DNA of 64,000 bases, from the NCBI RefSeq assembly GCF_000763375.1, contig NZ_JPSY01000001.1, positions 1,922,001-1,986,000 of the forward strand, given 5' to 3'. The notes beneath the pieces are model-generated. The model searched no databases. It was not told the DNA's origin and worked only from the letters and a program-made list of their open reading frames with translations. This stretch comes from Microbacterium profundi. Its GTDB lineage: Bacteria > Actinomycetota > Actinomycetes > Actinomycetales > Microbacteriaceae. Shown in pieces: positions 18,228 through 26,565 of the stretch. A program made the translations under genes and the position numbers. Every line of letters starts with the position of its first letter. Within the stretch, counting starts at the first letter, position 1.

Positions 18228-18497
18228 ATGAGTCTGAACATCAAGAACGAACGCGTGCACGAGTTGGCGCGTGAGGCGGCCCGTGTCACGGGCACGACTC
18301 AGACGAGCGCAATAGAGGCGGCACTCCGTCTTCTTCTGCAGCAGCACGGCGAGGATCCTGACAACAATGCCAGGGCTGGTCGCATGCAACGACTCCTTGC
18401 GATGGGTGCGCGCTACCGTCGGGAGGAAAGCACTGCGGCAGCAGGCGTCACCCGCGTCGAGGATCTCTACGATGAAACCACCGGGCTGCCGCGATGA
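18228..18497 (+). CDS. vapB: VapB-type antitoxin
   Basis: 89 residues. The N-terminal part MSLNIKNERVHELAREAARV and TSAIEAALRLLLQQHGE is the ribbon-helix-helix DNA-binding region of the Rv0623/PSK family of VapB antitoxins. The C-terminal tail ([13 protein letters not shown]) would wrap the toxin. The ATG at 18228 is preferred over an upstream TTG because the protein core starts there and it sits 6 nt after a -10. Overlaps vapC by four bases, the usual coupling in these modules. Confidence 0.9.
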   Translation: MSLNIKNERVHELAREAARVTGTTQTSAIEAALRLLLQQHGEDPDNNARAGRMQRLLAMGARYRREESTAAAGVTRVEDLYDETTGLPR

Positions 18498-18886
18498 TCG
18501 TCGACAGCTCAGCGATGCTGGCGGTCATTCAGGGTGAGGCAGATGCGACGGCGTGCGCGGAGCTCTTGATACAGGAGGACTGTAGGGTGTCGGTCGCGAA
18601 CTGGCTGGAAGCCTCGATCGTCGTGGACAACAGATCCGTGAGCACGCAGCGCGACTTCGAAGACCTGCGCACTGTCGCTGGCATCGCACTGGAGCCGGTC
18701 ACGGCGGAACAGGCGCAGATCGCCCGTGAGGCATATCGTCGTTATGGTCGTGGCTCAGGACACCCGGCGAAACTGAACTTTGGCGACTGCTTCGCGTATG
18801 CGCTCGCCGTCATCACGGGGGAGAGGCTGTTGTTCGTGGGAGACGACTTCTCTGCGACCGATATTCTTCCGGCCATCCGACGTTAG
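18494..18886 (+). CDS. vapC: VapC-type PIN-domain ribonuclease toxin
   Basis: 130 residues, the normal PIN toxin size. The Mg2+-binding acids are visible: MIVDSSAM (D4), NWLEASIV (E39), [12 protein letters not shown] (D98) and VGDDFSATD (D117/118), so the nuclease looks intact. Members cleave specific tRNAs or rRNA loops; the target is unknown. Paired with vapB by an ATGA overlap. The module sits between mmsB and an enoyl-CoA hydratase gene, 26 nt before the latter, and probably landed inside the valine catabolic operon. Confidence 0.92.
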   Translation: MIVDSSAMLAVIQGEADATACAELLIQEDCRVSVANWLEASIVVDNRSVSTQRDFEDLRTVAGIALEPVTAEQAQIAREAYRRYGRGSGHPAKLNFGDCFAYALAVITGERLLFVGDDFSATDILPAIRR

Positions 18887-18911
18887 TGACATCTTCCGTG
18901 GAGGGGAACAC

Positions 18912-19688
18912 ATGACCGAGTACGAGACGATCCTGGCCGAGCAACGCGGACGCGTGGGGTGGATCACTCTGAACCGTCCTCAGGCGCTGAACGCGCTGAA
19001 CTCGCAGCTTGCGCAGGAGGTCACGGCGGCTGCCGTCGCGTTCGACGCCGACGACGGCATCGGTGCGATCGTCGTCACGGGCTCGGAGAAGGCGTTCGCC
19101 GCCGGCGCCGACATCAAGGAGATGGAGTCGATGTCAGCGGCCGATATGCGCGAGACCGACCACTTCGGTGCGTGGAATGACTTCGCCGCGGTCCGCACCC
19201 CCGTGATCGCCGCCGTGAGCGGCTTCGCGCTCGGCGGCGGATGCGAACTCGCGATGATGTGCGACATCATCCTCGCCGCCGACACCGCCAAGTTCGGTCA
19301 GCCGGAGATCAACCTCGGCGTGATTCCAGGGATGGGCGGCACGCAGCGATTGACCCGCGCGGTCGGCTACTACAAGGCCGCGGAGCTCATCCTCTCGGGC
19401 CGGATGATGGGCGCTGAGGAAGCGGAGCGGGCGGGGCTCGTGTCACGAGTGGTTCCGGCATCCGATCTGCTCGCCGAGGCCACGACGCTCGCCGAGATGA
19501 TCGCATCGAAGGGGCTGCCTTCGCTCTACGCCGCGAAAGCCGCTCTGGATGCCGCGATGGAGACGTCGCTCGCCGACGGCCTCGTGCACGAGAAGCAGGC
19601 GTTCGCCGCACTGTTCGACACCGCTGACCAGAAGGAGGGCATGTCGGCCTTCCGTGAGAAGCGGGCGCCGAACTTCACCCACCGCTGA
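18912..19688 (+). CDS. Enoyl-CoA hydratase (crotonase family)
   Basis: 258 residues, soluble. The oxyanion-hole segments are [11 protein letters not shown] and [16 protein letters not shown]; the two catalytic Glu positions fall in GGGCELAM and [19 protein letters not shown], so hydratase activity is expected. In this setting it likely hydrates methacrylyl-CoA in valine breakdown, though short straight-chain substrates are possible. ATG 18912 is preceded by GGAGGGG 7 nt away. The gene could be cotranscribed with mmsA-mmsB through vapBC or driven by the vap promoter. Confidence 0.93.
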   Translation: MTEYETILAEQRGRVGWITLNRPQALNALNSQLAQEVTAAAVAFDADDGIGAIVVTGSEKAFAAGADIKEMESMSAADMRETDHFGAWNDFAAVRTPVIAAVSGFALGGGCELAMMCDIILAADTAKFGQPEINLGVIPGMGGTQRLTRAVGYYKAAELILSGRMMGAEEAERAGLVSRVVPASDLLAEATTLAEMIASKGLPSLYAAKAALDAAMETSLADGLVHEKQAFAALFDTADQKEGMSAFREKRAPNFTHR

Positions 19689-19872
19689 CCGCGCGGATCC
19701 TGCTGCCTGCGGGTCGGATCGTTGACCGCAGGGATCGTGCTTCTGTGGGTCGTTGAGCTTCTGCGGGTCGGATCATTGACCGCGCGGATCGTGCTTCTGC
19801 GGGTCGTTGAGCGAGGGAGCGGAGCGACGGAGACGAAACGCGTTGAGCGAGCGGAGCGAGTCGAAACGTCGC
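19689..19872. repeat. Intergenic repeats: 54-bp direct repeat and GTTGAG-family element
   Basis: A roughly 50-bp segment starting GCGGGTCGGATC occurs at 19709 and again at 19763 (period 54) with few changes. It runs into GTTGAGCGAG(G)GAGCGGAGCGA..GACGAAACG and GTTGAGCGAGCGGAGCGAG, the dispersed family also seen near 22711, 34284, 56407 and 59408. No gene is visible. Confidence 0.7.
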
Positions 19873-19874
19873 GA

Positions 19875-19963
19875 CTACTCGCCCAGCGCGTCGACAATCT
19901 TCTCCAGCCGTCGCGCACGCGTTTCCTCGGTCTTCGCCTCGGCGATCTGACGGGCCATCTCCG
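19875..19963 (-). pseudogene. C-terminal remnant resembling the YdeI/OmpD-associated protein family
   Basis: Minus-strand reading gives ARQIAEAKTEETRARRLEKI followed by VDALGE and stop TAG (19877-19875). This is the characteristic C-terminal helix of YdeI/DUF1905-type proteins (AxxIExAKRxETRARRI). Upstream the frame runs into a hairpin repeat at 19969-20035 and no further homology was recognised, so only about 30 codons survive. It appears to have been cut by the repeat. Confidence 0.5.
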
Positions 19964-19968
19964 GCCCT

Positions 19969-20035
19969 CGAGACCGAGTTTGCGGCGCGAGACCGACATG
20001 GCTGCGGTCGGTCTCGTGCTGCAGTGTCGGTCTCG
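19969..20035. terminator. Nested CGAGACCGA hairpin between convergent genes
   Basis: CGAGACCGA at 19969 and CGAGACCGAC at 19988 face GTCGGTCTCG at 20007 and 20026. The inner pair forms a perfect 10-bp stem with a 9-nt loop. It lies between the plus-strand enoyl-CoA hydratase and minus-strand marR genes. The same sequence family makes the hairpin at 62918-62984. From 20036 to 20125 nothing else was recognised. Confidence 0.6.
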
Positions 20036-20125
20036 CGGCGGTCAGAGTGCCGGCACGCCAGGTCGATGTCGAAGACGATCGAGGCGCGCTCGAGAACGAA
20101 CCGTGCCATCAGCGGTGTCGCGCCA

Positions 20126-20662
20126 TCAGAGCGGATCCGGCTGAGGGCGGGGCTCCGTGAAGTCGCCCGCATTCTTGCGCAGGCGTGCGACGATCGCGAC
20201 GAGATCCGCCGCATCGGCCGAGCTCATCCCAGGGTGGCTGAACACCTCGTCGTTGAGTGCAGTGGTGGCTCGTTCGACGAGTGCACGACCTTCATCGGTG
20301 AGTGCCAGCATCGCCGCGCGCCCGTCGTGCGGATGCGGTTCGCGCAGGATCAGACCGTCGCGCACGAGGCGTTCTGCCGTGCTCGTCACCGTCGTGGCAT
20401 GCACCTGCAGGCGGGCCACGACGCTGGACAGAGGCAGCCGACCCGCGCGACTGAAGGCGAGCAGGCGCAGCACCTCGAACCGTGCGAACGAAAGGCCGAA
20501 GGGCTTCAGCGCGGCATCCACTCTGGCCAACAGCAGCTGCTGCGCCCGCATCACCGAAGTCACAACGGTCATGCCGTCCGCAGCCTCCGACCACCCGTGC
20601 ACCAGCCACTGCCGCTTCGCCTCGGCGAGCGGGTCGGTGGGCAGGGGGCGGGGGAGCGTCAT
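20126..20662 (-). CDS. MarR family transcriptional regulator
   Basis: 178 residues with a winged helix: dimerisation helix MTVVTSVMRAQQLLLARVDA, recognition region LPLSSVVARLQVHATTVTSTAERLV, and wing GLILREPHPHDGRAAMLALT. On the minus strand TAGCGT precedes ATG 20662 by 7 nt (leaderless). It diverges from etfBA across a 155-bp gap containing the palindrome TGTATACA (20710-20717), a possible site, but no target is established. Confidence 0.88.
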   Translation of the reverse strand: MTLPRPLPTDPLAEAKRQWLVHGWSEAADGMTVVTSVMRAQQLLLARVDAALKPFGLSFARFEVLRLLAFSRAGRLPLSSVVARLQVHATTVTSTAERLVRDGLILREPHPHDGRAAMLALTDEGRALVERATTALNDEVFSHPGMSSADAADLVAIVARLRKNAGDFTEPRPQPDPL

Positions 20663-20817
20663 GCTGTCTACGCTACCGTTTGCGCGATGGACCGAAGAAT
20701 GTCGCTCTCTGTATACATTAGGGCGCTCATCCTGGGTTGCGATCGAAGTTTGGGCGCTCGATTGGCTACATAGGTACTCGTCTCGCTAGACTCGGCCCCA
20801 GTCGTGAGGAGCATTCG

Positions 20818-21594
20818 ATGAAGATCTTCGTCTTGGTCAAAGAGGTGCCGGACACCTATGGCGATCGCAAGCTGAATCTGGAGACCGGGTTGGCGGATCG
20901 TGGGGCCGGTGATGTGGTGCTGGATGAGATCACCGAGCGTGCTCTGGAAGTCGCGTTGTCTTTTGCTGACAAGAACGATGGCACCGAGGTGGTCGCCCTC
21001 GCGATGGCTCCGGAGTCATCCACGGCATCCATTCGTCGCGCACTCGCGATCGGCGCGGGATCCGCTGTGCATGTCGTCGACGAGCAACTCGCCGGTGCCG
21101 ACCTCGGACTGACCGCTGAGGCACTCGCCGCGGCCATCCGTCGGGCAGAGCCCGATCTGGTGATCACCGGAAACCTCTCCACCGACGGTTCCGGCGGTGT
21201 CATCCCCGCGATGCTCGCCGAGCACCTCGGCTATGCCCAAGCGACCGCCCTCAATGCCGTCGAGATCACCGCCGACGGTGTCTCCGGCACCCGTGCTGCC
21301 GACGACGGCTCGCAGCCGGTCTCGCTCTCGCTCCCCGCGGTGATCTCGATCACCGAGGCGTTGCCGGATGCGCGTTTCCCGAATTTCAAGGGCATCATGG
21401 CGGCGAAGAAGAAGCCGCTCGAGGTGCTCTCCCTCGACGACCTCGGTGTCTCGTCCGATCCGGCGGCGGCGCCGCGGACGATCATGACGACGGTCTCCGA
21501 GAAGCCCCCGCGCGCGGCGGGTGTGAAGATCACCGATGAGGGTGACGCCGGCGCGAAGCTGGTCGAGTACCTCGTGCAGAACAGGCTGGTGTGA
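20818..21594 (+). CDS. etfB: Electron transfer flavoprotein subunit beta
   Basis: 258 residues: [20 protein letters not shown], the AMP-binding-type segment [23 protein letters not shown], and [22 protein letters not shown]. With EtfA it accepts electrons from acyl-CoA dehydrogenases such as the one at 16149-17300. ATG 20818 has GAGGAG 5 nt upstream; TAGACT (20787-20792) may be the -10. The first of four closely packed genes ending with a hydrolase. Confidence 0.95.
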   Translation: MKIFVLVKEVPDTYGDRKLNLETGLADRGAGDVVLDEITERALEVALSFADKNDGTEVVALAMAPESSTASIRRALAIGAGSAVHVVDEQLAGADLGLTAEALAAAIRRAEPDLVITGNLSTDGSGGVIPAMLAEHLGYAQATALNAVEITADGVSGTRAADDGSQPVSLSLPAVISITEALPDARFPNFKGIMAAKKKPLEVLSLDDLGVSSDPAAAPRTIMTTVSEKPPRAAGVKITDEGDAGAKLVEYLVQNRLV

Positions 21595-22568
21595 TGATGA
21601 GCTACCCCGACAACTCGATCCTTGTCCTCGTGGACGTGACGCCTGCGGGCGATGCGGCCAGTTCGACGGCTGCGCTCATCGGTGCGGCATCGACGATCGG
21701 GTCACCGGTCGCGCTGGTGCCGGGTGGATCCCAGAGCGCTGTGGATGCCGCGGCTGCCGCCGGTGCGTCGGTGGTGCTGACCGCGGCTGCGGATGCCGGG
21801 TCTCTCACGGTTCCGCTGGTCGACGCTCTGCAGGCCGCGTTCAAGAACGTGCAGCCGGATGCCGTGCTGGTGTCGAACTCGATCACCGGCCGCGATGTCG
21901 CCGGTCGCCTTGCGGTGCGCGAGAAGCTCGCGCTGTCGGTGGACGCGATCGGCGTCTCCCGCGACGATGAGGGCATCGTCGCGCACCACTCCGTCTATGG
22001 CGGCGCGTATCTCGTCGATTCCGCAGCGACCTATGGTGCTCCGGTCATCACCGTGCGCCAGGGCGCCGTGGACGTCCGTACCGAAGCCGTCGCATCCCCG
22101 ACCGTCGAGGCGCTGGAGGTAGCGGCATCCGGTGCAGCCGCCGCGACCGCGGGGGCGATCGAGGTCGTGGAGGCGGAGTCGTCCCGGCCCGAGTTGCGTG
22201 GCGCGACGAAGGTCGTCTCGGGCGGTCGTGGTCTGGGTTCGAAGGAGCAGTTCGTGCTCGTCGAGCAGCTCGCCGACGCCCTGGGTGCCGCGATCGGTGC
22301 GTCGCGTGCCGCGGTCGACGCCGGGTACATCCCTTATGCGCACCAGGTCGGTCAGACCGGTGTGTCTGTTTCGCCGCAGCTGTATGTCGCAGTCGGGATC
22401 TCTGGCGCGATTCAGCATCGTGCTGGCATGCAGACGGCGAAGAACATCGTCGCGATCAACAAGGACGGCGAGGCACCGATCTTCGACGTCGCCGACTTCG
22501 GCATCGTGGGCGACCTGTTCAAGATCGTGCCGCAGGTGGTCGAGGCGCTCGAAGCACGGAAGAAGTAA
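21594..22568 (+). CDS. etfA: Electron transfer flavoprotein subunit alpha
   Basis: 324 residues. The C-terminal FAD-binding domain is clear: [95 protein letters not shown]. It binds the FAD that relays electrons. The start is uncertain among GTG 21591, ATG 21594 and ATG 21597; ATG 21594 overlaps the etfB stop (TGATG) and is chosen. Confidence 0.95.
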   Translation: MMSYPDNSILVLVDVTPAGDAASSTAALIGAASTIGSPVALVPGGSQSAVDAAAAAGASVVLTAAADAGSLTVPLVDALQAAFKNVQPDAVLVSNSITGRDVAGRLAVREKLALSVDAIGVSRDDEGIVAHHSVYGGAYLVDSAATYGAPVITVRQGAVDVRTEAVASPTVEALEVAASGAAAATAGAIEVVEAESSRPELRGATKVVSGGRGLGSKEQFVLVEQLADALGAAIGASRAAVDAGYIPYAHQVGQTGVSVSPQLYVAVGISGAIQHRAGMQTAKNIVAINKDGEAPIFDVADFGIVGDLFKIVPQVVEALEARKK

Positions 22569-22570
22569 CC

Positions 22571-24409
22571 ATGGCGACGCGGATGCTCAGGCGCGGCCTG
22601 CCGCGCGTGGCCGGCGGCGAGCCCTGGCCCCCCGCAGGTGACGTCGAGGTCGCGGATGCTGTGGCGCAGGATGCTGCGCCTGCTGAGGAGTCCGCTGCTG
22701 AAGAAGGCTTCGGCTCGCTGGCGCTCGCTCAACCCGTTTCGTCTCCTCAGGCTTCGCCCTCGTCGCTCAACGACCCGCAGGGGCAGGCCCCGCAAGCGGC
22801 GGCCCCGCCGGAGCAGGCCCCGCAAGCGGCGGCCCCGCCGGAGCAGGCCCCGCCGGGGGAAGCCCAGCGGGTGGAAGCTGAGCAGGGTTCGGGCCCGAGT
22901 GGAGCATCGCTGCGCCGCGGGCTACCCCGCACTTTGGGTGGGGAACCATGGCCCCCGGCCTCCGCCACCGCGCCCGTCCCTGCCGCAGCATCCGCCGCAC
23001 CGTCCGCCCCCGCCGCACCGTCCGCTCCCGGCCCCAAGGTCGAGGCCCCGCGGGGCGTTGAGCGAGCCGAAGGCGAGACGAAACGGGTTGAGCAAGCGGA
23101 GCGCGTCGAAACCGCGGCAGCATCCGCAATCGAAACCTCGACTCCCGCGGCAGCATCCGCAGGTGACGCCCTCCGCCGGGGCCTGCCCCGCACGCCCGGT
23201 GGCGAGCCCTGGCCTCCTGCCGGTACGGCCGCCAACGCGGGTGTGGCTGTTCCGGCCGCTGCGTCTGTCGAAGCGTCCGGGGCTGCGGCAGCGACAACGA
23301 GCCCTTCGACAGGCTCAGGGATCGGCTCGACAGGCCCAGGGATCGGCGAAGTGGCATCGTCCGAGGTCATCCCGGCATCCACCACCGTCGCGACGGTCGA
23401 TGTCAGCACTCCGCTGCCGTTCCAGCGCACGGTATTCCCGGGCAAGAACGCGTTCACGCGTCCGGCCCCGAAGCCGGAGCCGAAGCGCATCGGTCCGTTC
23501 ACGAAGGTGCAGTGGGCTGGCGCGGTGATCGTCGGCGGTATCGGTCTGCTGGGCGCTGCCGCGATGGCTGTGCTGTTCGTGCGCTGGCTGCTGAGCCTGT
23601 CGGGTATGCAGGACTTCCTGCAGACCTATCCCGGCGAATACCACCTGCCCGAGGGTGCCCCGGTCGGGTTCCCGGGGTGGCTGGGCTGGCAGCACTTCTT
23701 CAACGTGTTCCTGATGGTGCTGATCATCCGCTCCGGTCTCAGCGTGCGAAACGACAAACGTCCGACCGCGTTCTGGACTGCGCGGGGCAAAGCGAAGAGC
23801 AAGATCAGCCTGACGCTGTGGTTCCACCAGTCACTCGACATCCTGTGGCTCGTCAACGGCATCATCTTCGTGATCCTGCTGTTCGTCACCGGGCAGTGGA
23901 TGCGCGTGATCCCCACCAGCTGGGAAGTCTTCCCGAACGCGATCTCCGCAGTGCTGCAGTACATCTCGCTGGACTGGCCGACCGAGAACGGCTGGGTGAA
24001 CTACAACTCGATCCAGCAGATCACCTACTTCGTGACGATCTTCATCGCCGCGCCCCTGGCCGCGATCACCGGTGTGCGGATGAGCGGTATCTGGCCGAAG
24101 AACGCGGACAAGCTCAACAAGGCCTACCCGGTCGAGTGGGCGCGTGCGCTGCACTTCCCCGTGATGCTGTACTTCGTCGTGTTCATCGCGATCCACGTCT
24201 TCCTCGTGTTCGCGACCGGAGCGCTGCGCAACCTCAACCACATGTACGCCGCGCAGGGCTCGACCGATCCGAACGCCTACGCCGACAACTGGACCGGCTT
24301 CTGGTTCCTCGTCGCATCCCTCGTCGTGATCGCCGCCGCATGGGTCGCGGCCAGACCGTTGGTCCTCGCACCCATCGCCAAGCTCTTCGGCAACGTCAGC
24401 GCCCGCTGA
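22571..24409 (+). CDS. Cytochrome b/b6-domain membrane protein with long repetitive N-terminus
   Basis: 612 residues. Residues 1-310 are Pro/Ala/Glu-rich and contain three copies of LRRGLPR-xx-GGEPWPPA (about residues 5, 113 and 200). From about 312 there are five or six membrane helices. Candidate haem-ligand His residues are in GWQHFFN (about 375), LWFHQSLD (about 419), ALHFPVM (about 527) and AIHVFLV (about 541), the pattern of a di-haem cytochrome b561-like protein. It follows etfA by 2 nt, so it may carry electrons from ETF to quinone; this is inference. The linker contains both dispersed repeat families (22711-22786, 23052-23111, 23302-23341) and a 30-bp tandem repeat encoding QAPQAAAPPE. 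Confidence 0.85.
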   Translation: MATRMLRRGLPRVAGGEPWPPAGDVEVADAVAQDAAPAEESAAEEGFGSLALAQPVSSPQASPSSLNDPQGQAPQAAAPPEQAPQAAAPPEQAPPGEAQRVEAEQGSGPSGASLRRGLPRTLGGEPWPPASATAPVPAAASAAPSAPAAPSAPGPKVEAPRGVERAEGETKRVEQAERVETAAASAIETSTPAAASAGDALRRGLPRTPGGEPWPPAGTAANAGVAVPAAASVEASGAAAATTSPSTGSGIGSTGPGIGEVASSEVIPASTTVATVDVSTPLPFQRTVFPGKNAFTRPAPKPEPKRIGPFTKVQWAGAVIVGGIGLLGAAAMAVLFVRWLLSLSGMQDFLQTYPGEYHLPEGAPVGFPGWLGWQHFFNVFLMVLIIRSGLSVRNDKRPTAFWTARGKAKSKISLTLWFHQSLDILWLVNGIIFVILLFVTGQWMRVIPTSWEVFPNAISAVLQYISLDWPTENGWVNYNSIQQITYFVTIFIAAPLAAITGVRMSGIWPKNADKLNKAYPVEWARALHFPVMLYFVVFIAIHVFLVFATGALRNLNHMYAAQGSTDPNAYADNWTGFWFLVASLVVIAAAWVAARPLVLAPIAKLFGNVSAR

Positions 24410-25272
24410 TGACGACGGAATCTCCGCAGCCGATACGCGTCGACAACGACGGGATCGCGCTGATCGGTGACCACTGGCCCGCCGGTGACGACTCCAAGGG
24501 CAGCGTGCTTCTGCTGCACGGCGGTGGCCAGCGCAGGCACTCCTGGCGGGGAACAGGCGAGTGGCTGGCACGGGCAGGCTGGTCCGCATATGCCTTCGAC
24601 GCGCGAGGACACGGCGAGAGCGACCGGTCTCCGAGCGGTGACTACGCGGTCTCGGCGCTTGTGGACGACGCGATCGCCATCATCGACAAGATCGAGGAGG
24701 CACCCGTGCTCGTCGGTGCTTCGATGGGCGGGATGACATCGCTGATCGCCGAGGGAGAGCGCGGCCCTCTGGCGCGAGGACTCGTGCTCGTCGACATCGT
24801 CGCGCGCATCGAGCCAGCGGGTGCATCGCGAATCCAGGAGTTCATGCGCGGAGCGCCGAACGGATTCGCGACGCTGGAAGAGGCATCAGACGCCATAGCC
24901 GCGTACAACCCGCATCGTGCGCGCCCGAAGTCACTCGACGGGCTGCGGAAGAACCTCGTTCAGCAAGACGACGGACGCTGGCACTGGCACTGGGATCCCC
25001 AGTTCCTGCAACGTGGCACCGAACCGGAACGAGAGGTCCGGCATGCTCGCGCCGCGGCCGCCGCACGGAACATCGCCGCGCCGACGCTTCTGGTGCGTGG
25101 TGCGCATTCCGACATCGTCAGTGATGAGGGTATGCAGGAGATGCGCGCACTGATTCCGCATGCGCAGGCCGTCGAGGTCAGCGCGGCCGGTCACATGATC
25201 GCCGGCGACGACAATGACGTGTTCACCGGAGAACTGCTCCGGTTCATCGATTCCACTGCGCTTCCGCGCTGA
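24409..25272 (+). CDS. Alpha/beta hydrolase
   Basis: 287 residues, soluble. VLLLHGGGQRRHSW holds the oxyanion loop, AFDARGHGESD the conserved strand-4 region, LVGASMGGMTSL the nucleophile elbow (Ser in GASMGG), and AGHMIAGDDN the catalytic His. Substrate unknown; esterases, lactonases and haloperoxidase-like members share this pattern. ATG 24409 overlaps the cytochrome stop by one base (TGATG), so it is part of the etf operon. Confidence 0.88.
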   Translation: MTTESPQPIRVDNDGIALIGDHWPAGDDSKGSVLLLHGGGQRRHSWRGTGEWLARAGWSAYAFDARGHGESDRSPSGDYAVSALVDDAIAIIDKIEEAPVLVGASMGGMTSLIAEGERGPLARGLVLVDIVARIEPAGASRIQEFMRGAPNGFATLEEASDAIAAYNPHRARPKSLDGLRKNLVQQDDGRWHWHWDPQFLQRGTEPEREVRHARAAAAARNIAAPTLLVRGAHSDIVSDEGMQEMRALIPHAQAVEVSAAGHMIAGDDNDVFTGELLRFIDSTALPR

Positions 25273-25297
25273 CTCGGGCCTCGGCGCACGTGGCGTC

Positions 25298-25804
25298 TCA
25301 GCGCGTGAAGCGGACTTCGGTCAGCGTCTCGCCGAGGAACGGCTCGGTGTGGCTTGCGCCATCGAGAGCGAAGCCGTTGCGCGCGTAGAAGCGGTGAGCG
25401 CGGGGGTTGTCCTCCGCGACCCAGAGGTACAGCGGCTCGTCCTTCTCGACAGCCGCATCGAAGAGCTTCTGGCCGAGGCCGGTGGAGTGATACTCGCCGA
25501 GCAGGTAGATGAAGTACAACTCGCGGAACGCCGGAGCGTCCTTGTCGCGCGCAGGCCCCGAGCCGACGAAGCCGACGATCTCGCCGTCGACGAGCGCGGC
25601 GCTCATGCTGAAGTCATCACCCTGCGCAGCCCAGTGCGTCCAGAGCTCCGCCATGCGCCGGGGCGAGACGCGTTCGAGCGCAGCCTTGCTGATCAGGTGG
25701 TCGTAGGTCTCGTGCCAGCACTGCGCGTGCACGCGACCCAGAGCTTCCGCATCCACATCACGGACCGGACGGATGATGACTTCGGGCTGGGCTTCGGCGC
25801 TCAT
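25298..25804 (-). CDS. GNAT family N-acetyltransferase
   Basis: 168 residues. The acetyl-CoA-binding motif A appears as YFIYLLGEYHSTGLGQKLFDAAV, followed by LYLWVAEDNPRAHRFYARNGF, the usual motif B. The N-terminal VIIRPVRDVDAEALGRVHAQCW is typical. Acceptor unknown. On the minus strand TAGAGT precedes ATG 25804 by 7 nt (leaderless), so the longer open frame to 26059 is not used. Convergent with the hydrolase gene, 25 bp apart. Confidence 0.88.
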   Translation of the reverse strand: MSAEAQPEVIIRPVRDVDAEALGRVHAQCWHETYDHLISKAALERVSPRRMAELWTHWAAQGDDFSMSAALVDGEIVGFVGSGPARDKDAPAFRELYFIYLLGEYHSTGLGQKLFDAAVEKDEPLYLWVAEDNPRAHRFYARNGFALDGASHTEPFLGETLTEVRFTR

Positions 25805-25913
25805 GCCCGTGACTCTACGCGCGCCTCGGGCGAAGGTGAAATCGAGCGACGTCGCTGTTCGATTCCCACAAAGGAGTTCGCGGATCATAAGCCGCTGGCT
25901 ACTATCGTTCCTC

Positions 25914-26474
25914 GTGAACGTGATCTGGCGAACCCTTCTCGTGATGTGGCGTGCGCGCCGTCGACTGCGCCGAGAAGGGCAGCTCCCACCCGGCGACGTC
26001 GGACGGATCAGAGTGACGACCCTTCCCACCGACATCGATGTGCTGCGCCACATGAACAACGGCCGCTATCTGTCGCTGTTCGACCTCGGCCGCTGGGATC
26101 TGCTCGTGCGCACGGGTATGGCCGACGCGATGAAACGCAATGACTGGTACGCGGTCGTGTCCGCGGAGACCGTGACGTTCCGCAAATCGCTGCAGCTCTG
26201 GCAACGGTTCGACATCGAGTCGCGCCTGCTCGGTCATGACGACAAGGCGATCTATCTCGAGCATCGCGCCGTGGTCGACGGCGAGATCTACGCCAAAGCG
26301 ATCATCCGCGCACGGATGCTCAAGCGCAGCGGCGGTACCCTGTCGCACCAGGAGCTGTTCGCCGCCGTCGGCAGGCCAGAGGGCCTTCCGGACGTCGAGG
26401 CGTGGGTGCACGAGTGGGCGACGGCATCCGCCCTTCCCTCGACCAGAGCAGTCGCCCTCAGCGTCTGGGAGTGA
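25914..26474 (+). CDS. Acyl-CoA thioesterase-like hotdog protein
   Basis: 186 residues. A basic, hydrophobic N-terminus (VNVIWRTLLVMWRARRRLRREG) precedes a hotdog domain with the 4-hydroxybenzoyl-CoA thioesterase-like core TDIDVLRHMNNGRYLSLFDLG, which contains the catalytic-type acid and the HMNN motif. The N-terminus may associate with the membrane. GTG 25914 lies 8 nt after TACTAT. Substrate unknown. Confidence 0.82.
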   Translation: MNVIWRTLLVMWRARRRLRREGQLPPGDVGRIRVTTLPTDIDVLRHMNNGRYLSLFDLGRWDLLVRTGMADAMKRNDWYAVVSAETVTFRKSLQLWQRFDIESRLLGHDDKAIYLEHRAVVDGEIYAKAIIRARMLKRSGGTLSHQELFAAVGRPEGLPDVEAWVHEWATASALPSTRAVALSVWE

Positions 26475-26565
26475 GCATGAGGACGCAGCGTCGTCGCGTG
26501 AAACGAACGTGATGGCCGCTGTGTGTCACCGCGCCATGATGCGGCCGCGCTCCTAGGCTGAACAC

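Noticed and set aside
22571..22870. N-terminal linker of the cytochrome protein being an intergenic repeat with a later true start
   Set aside because: The LRRGLPR..GGEPWPPA motif already occurs at residues 4-20, the frame is open throughout, and the start follows etfA by 2 nt.
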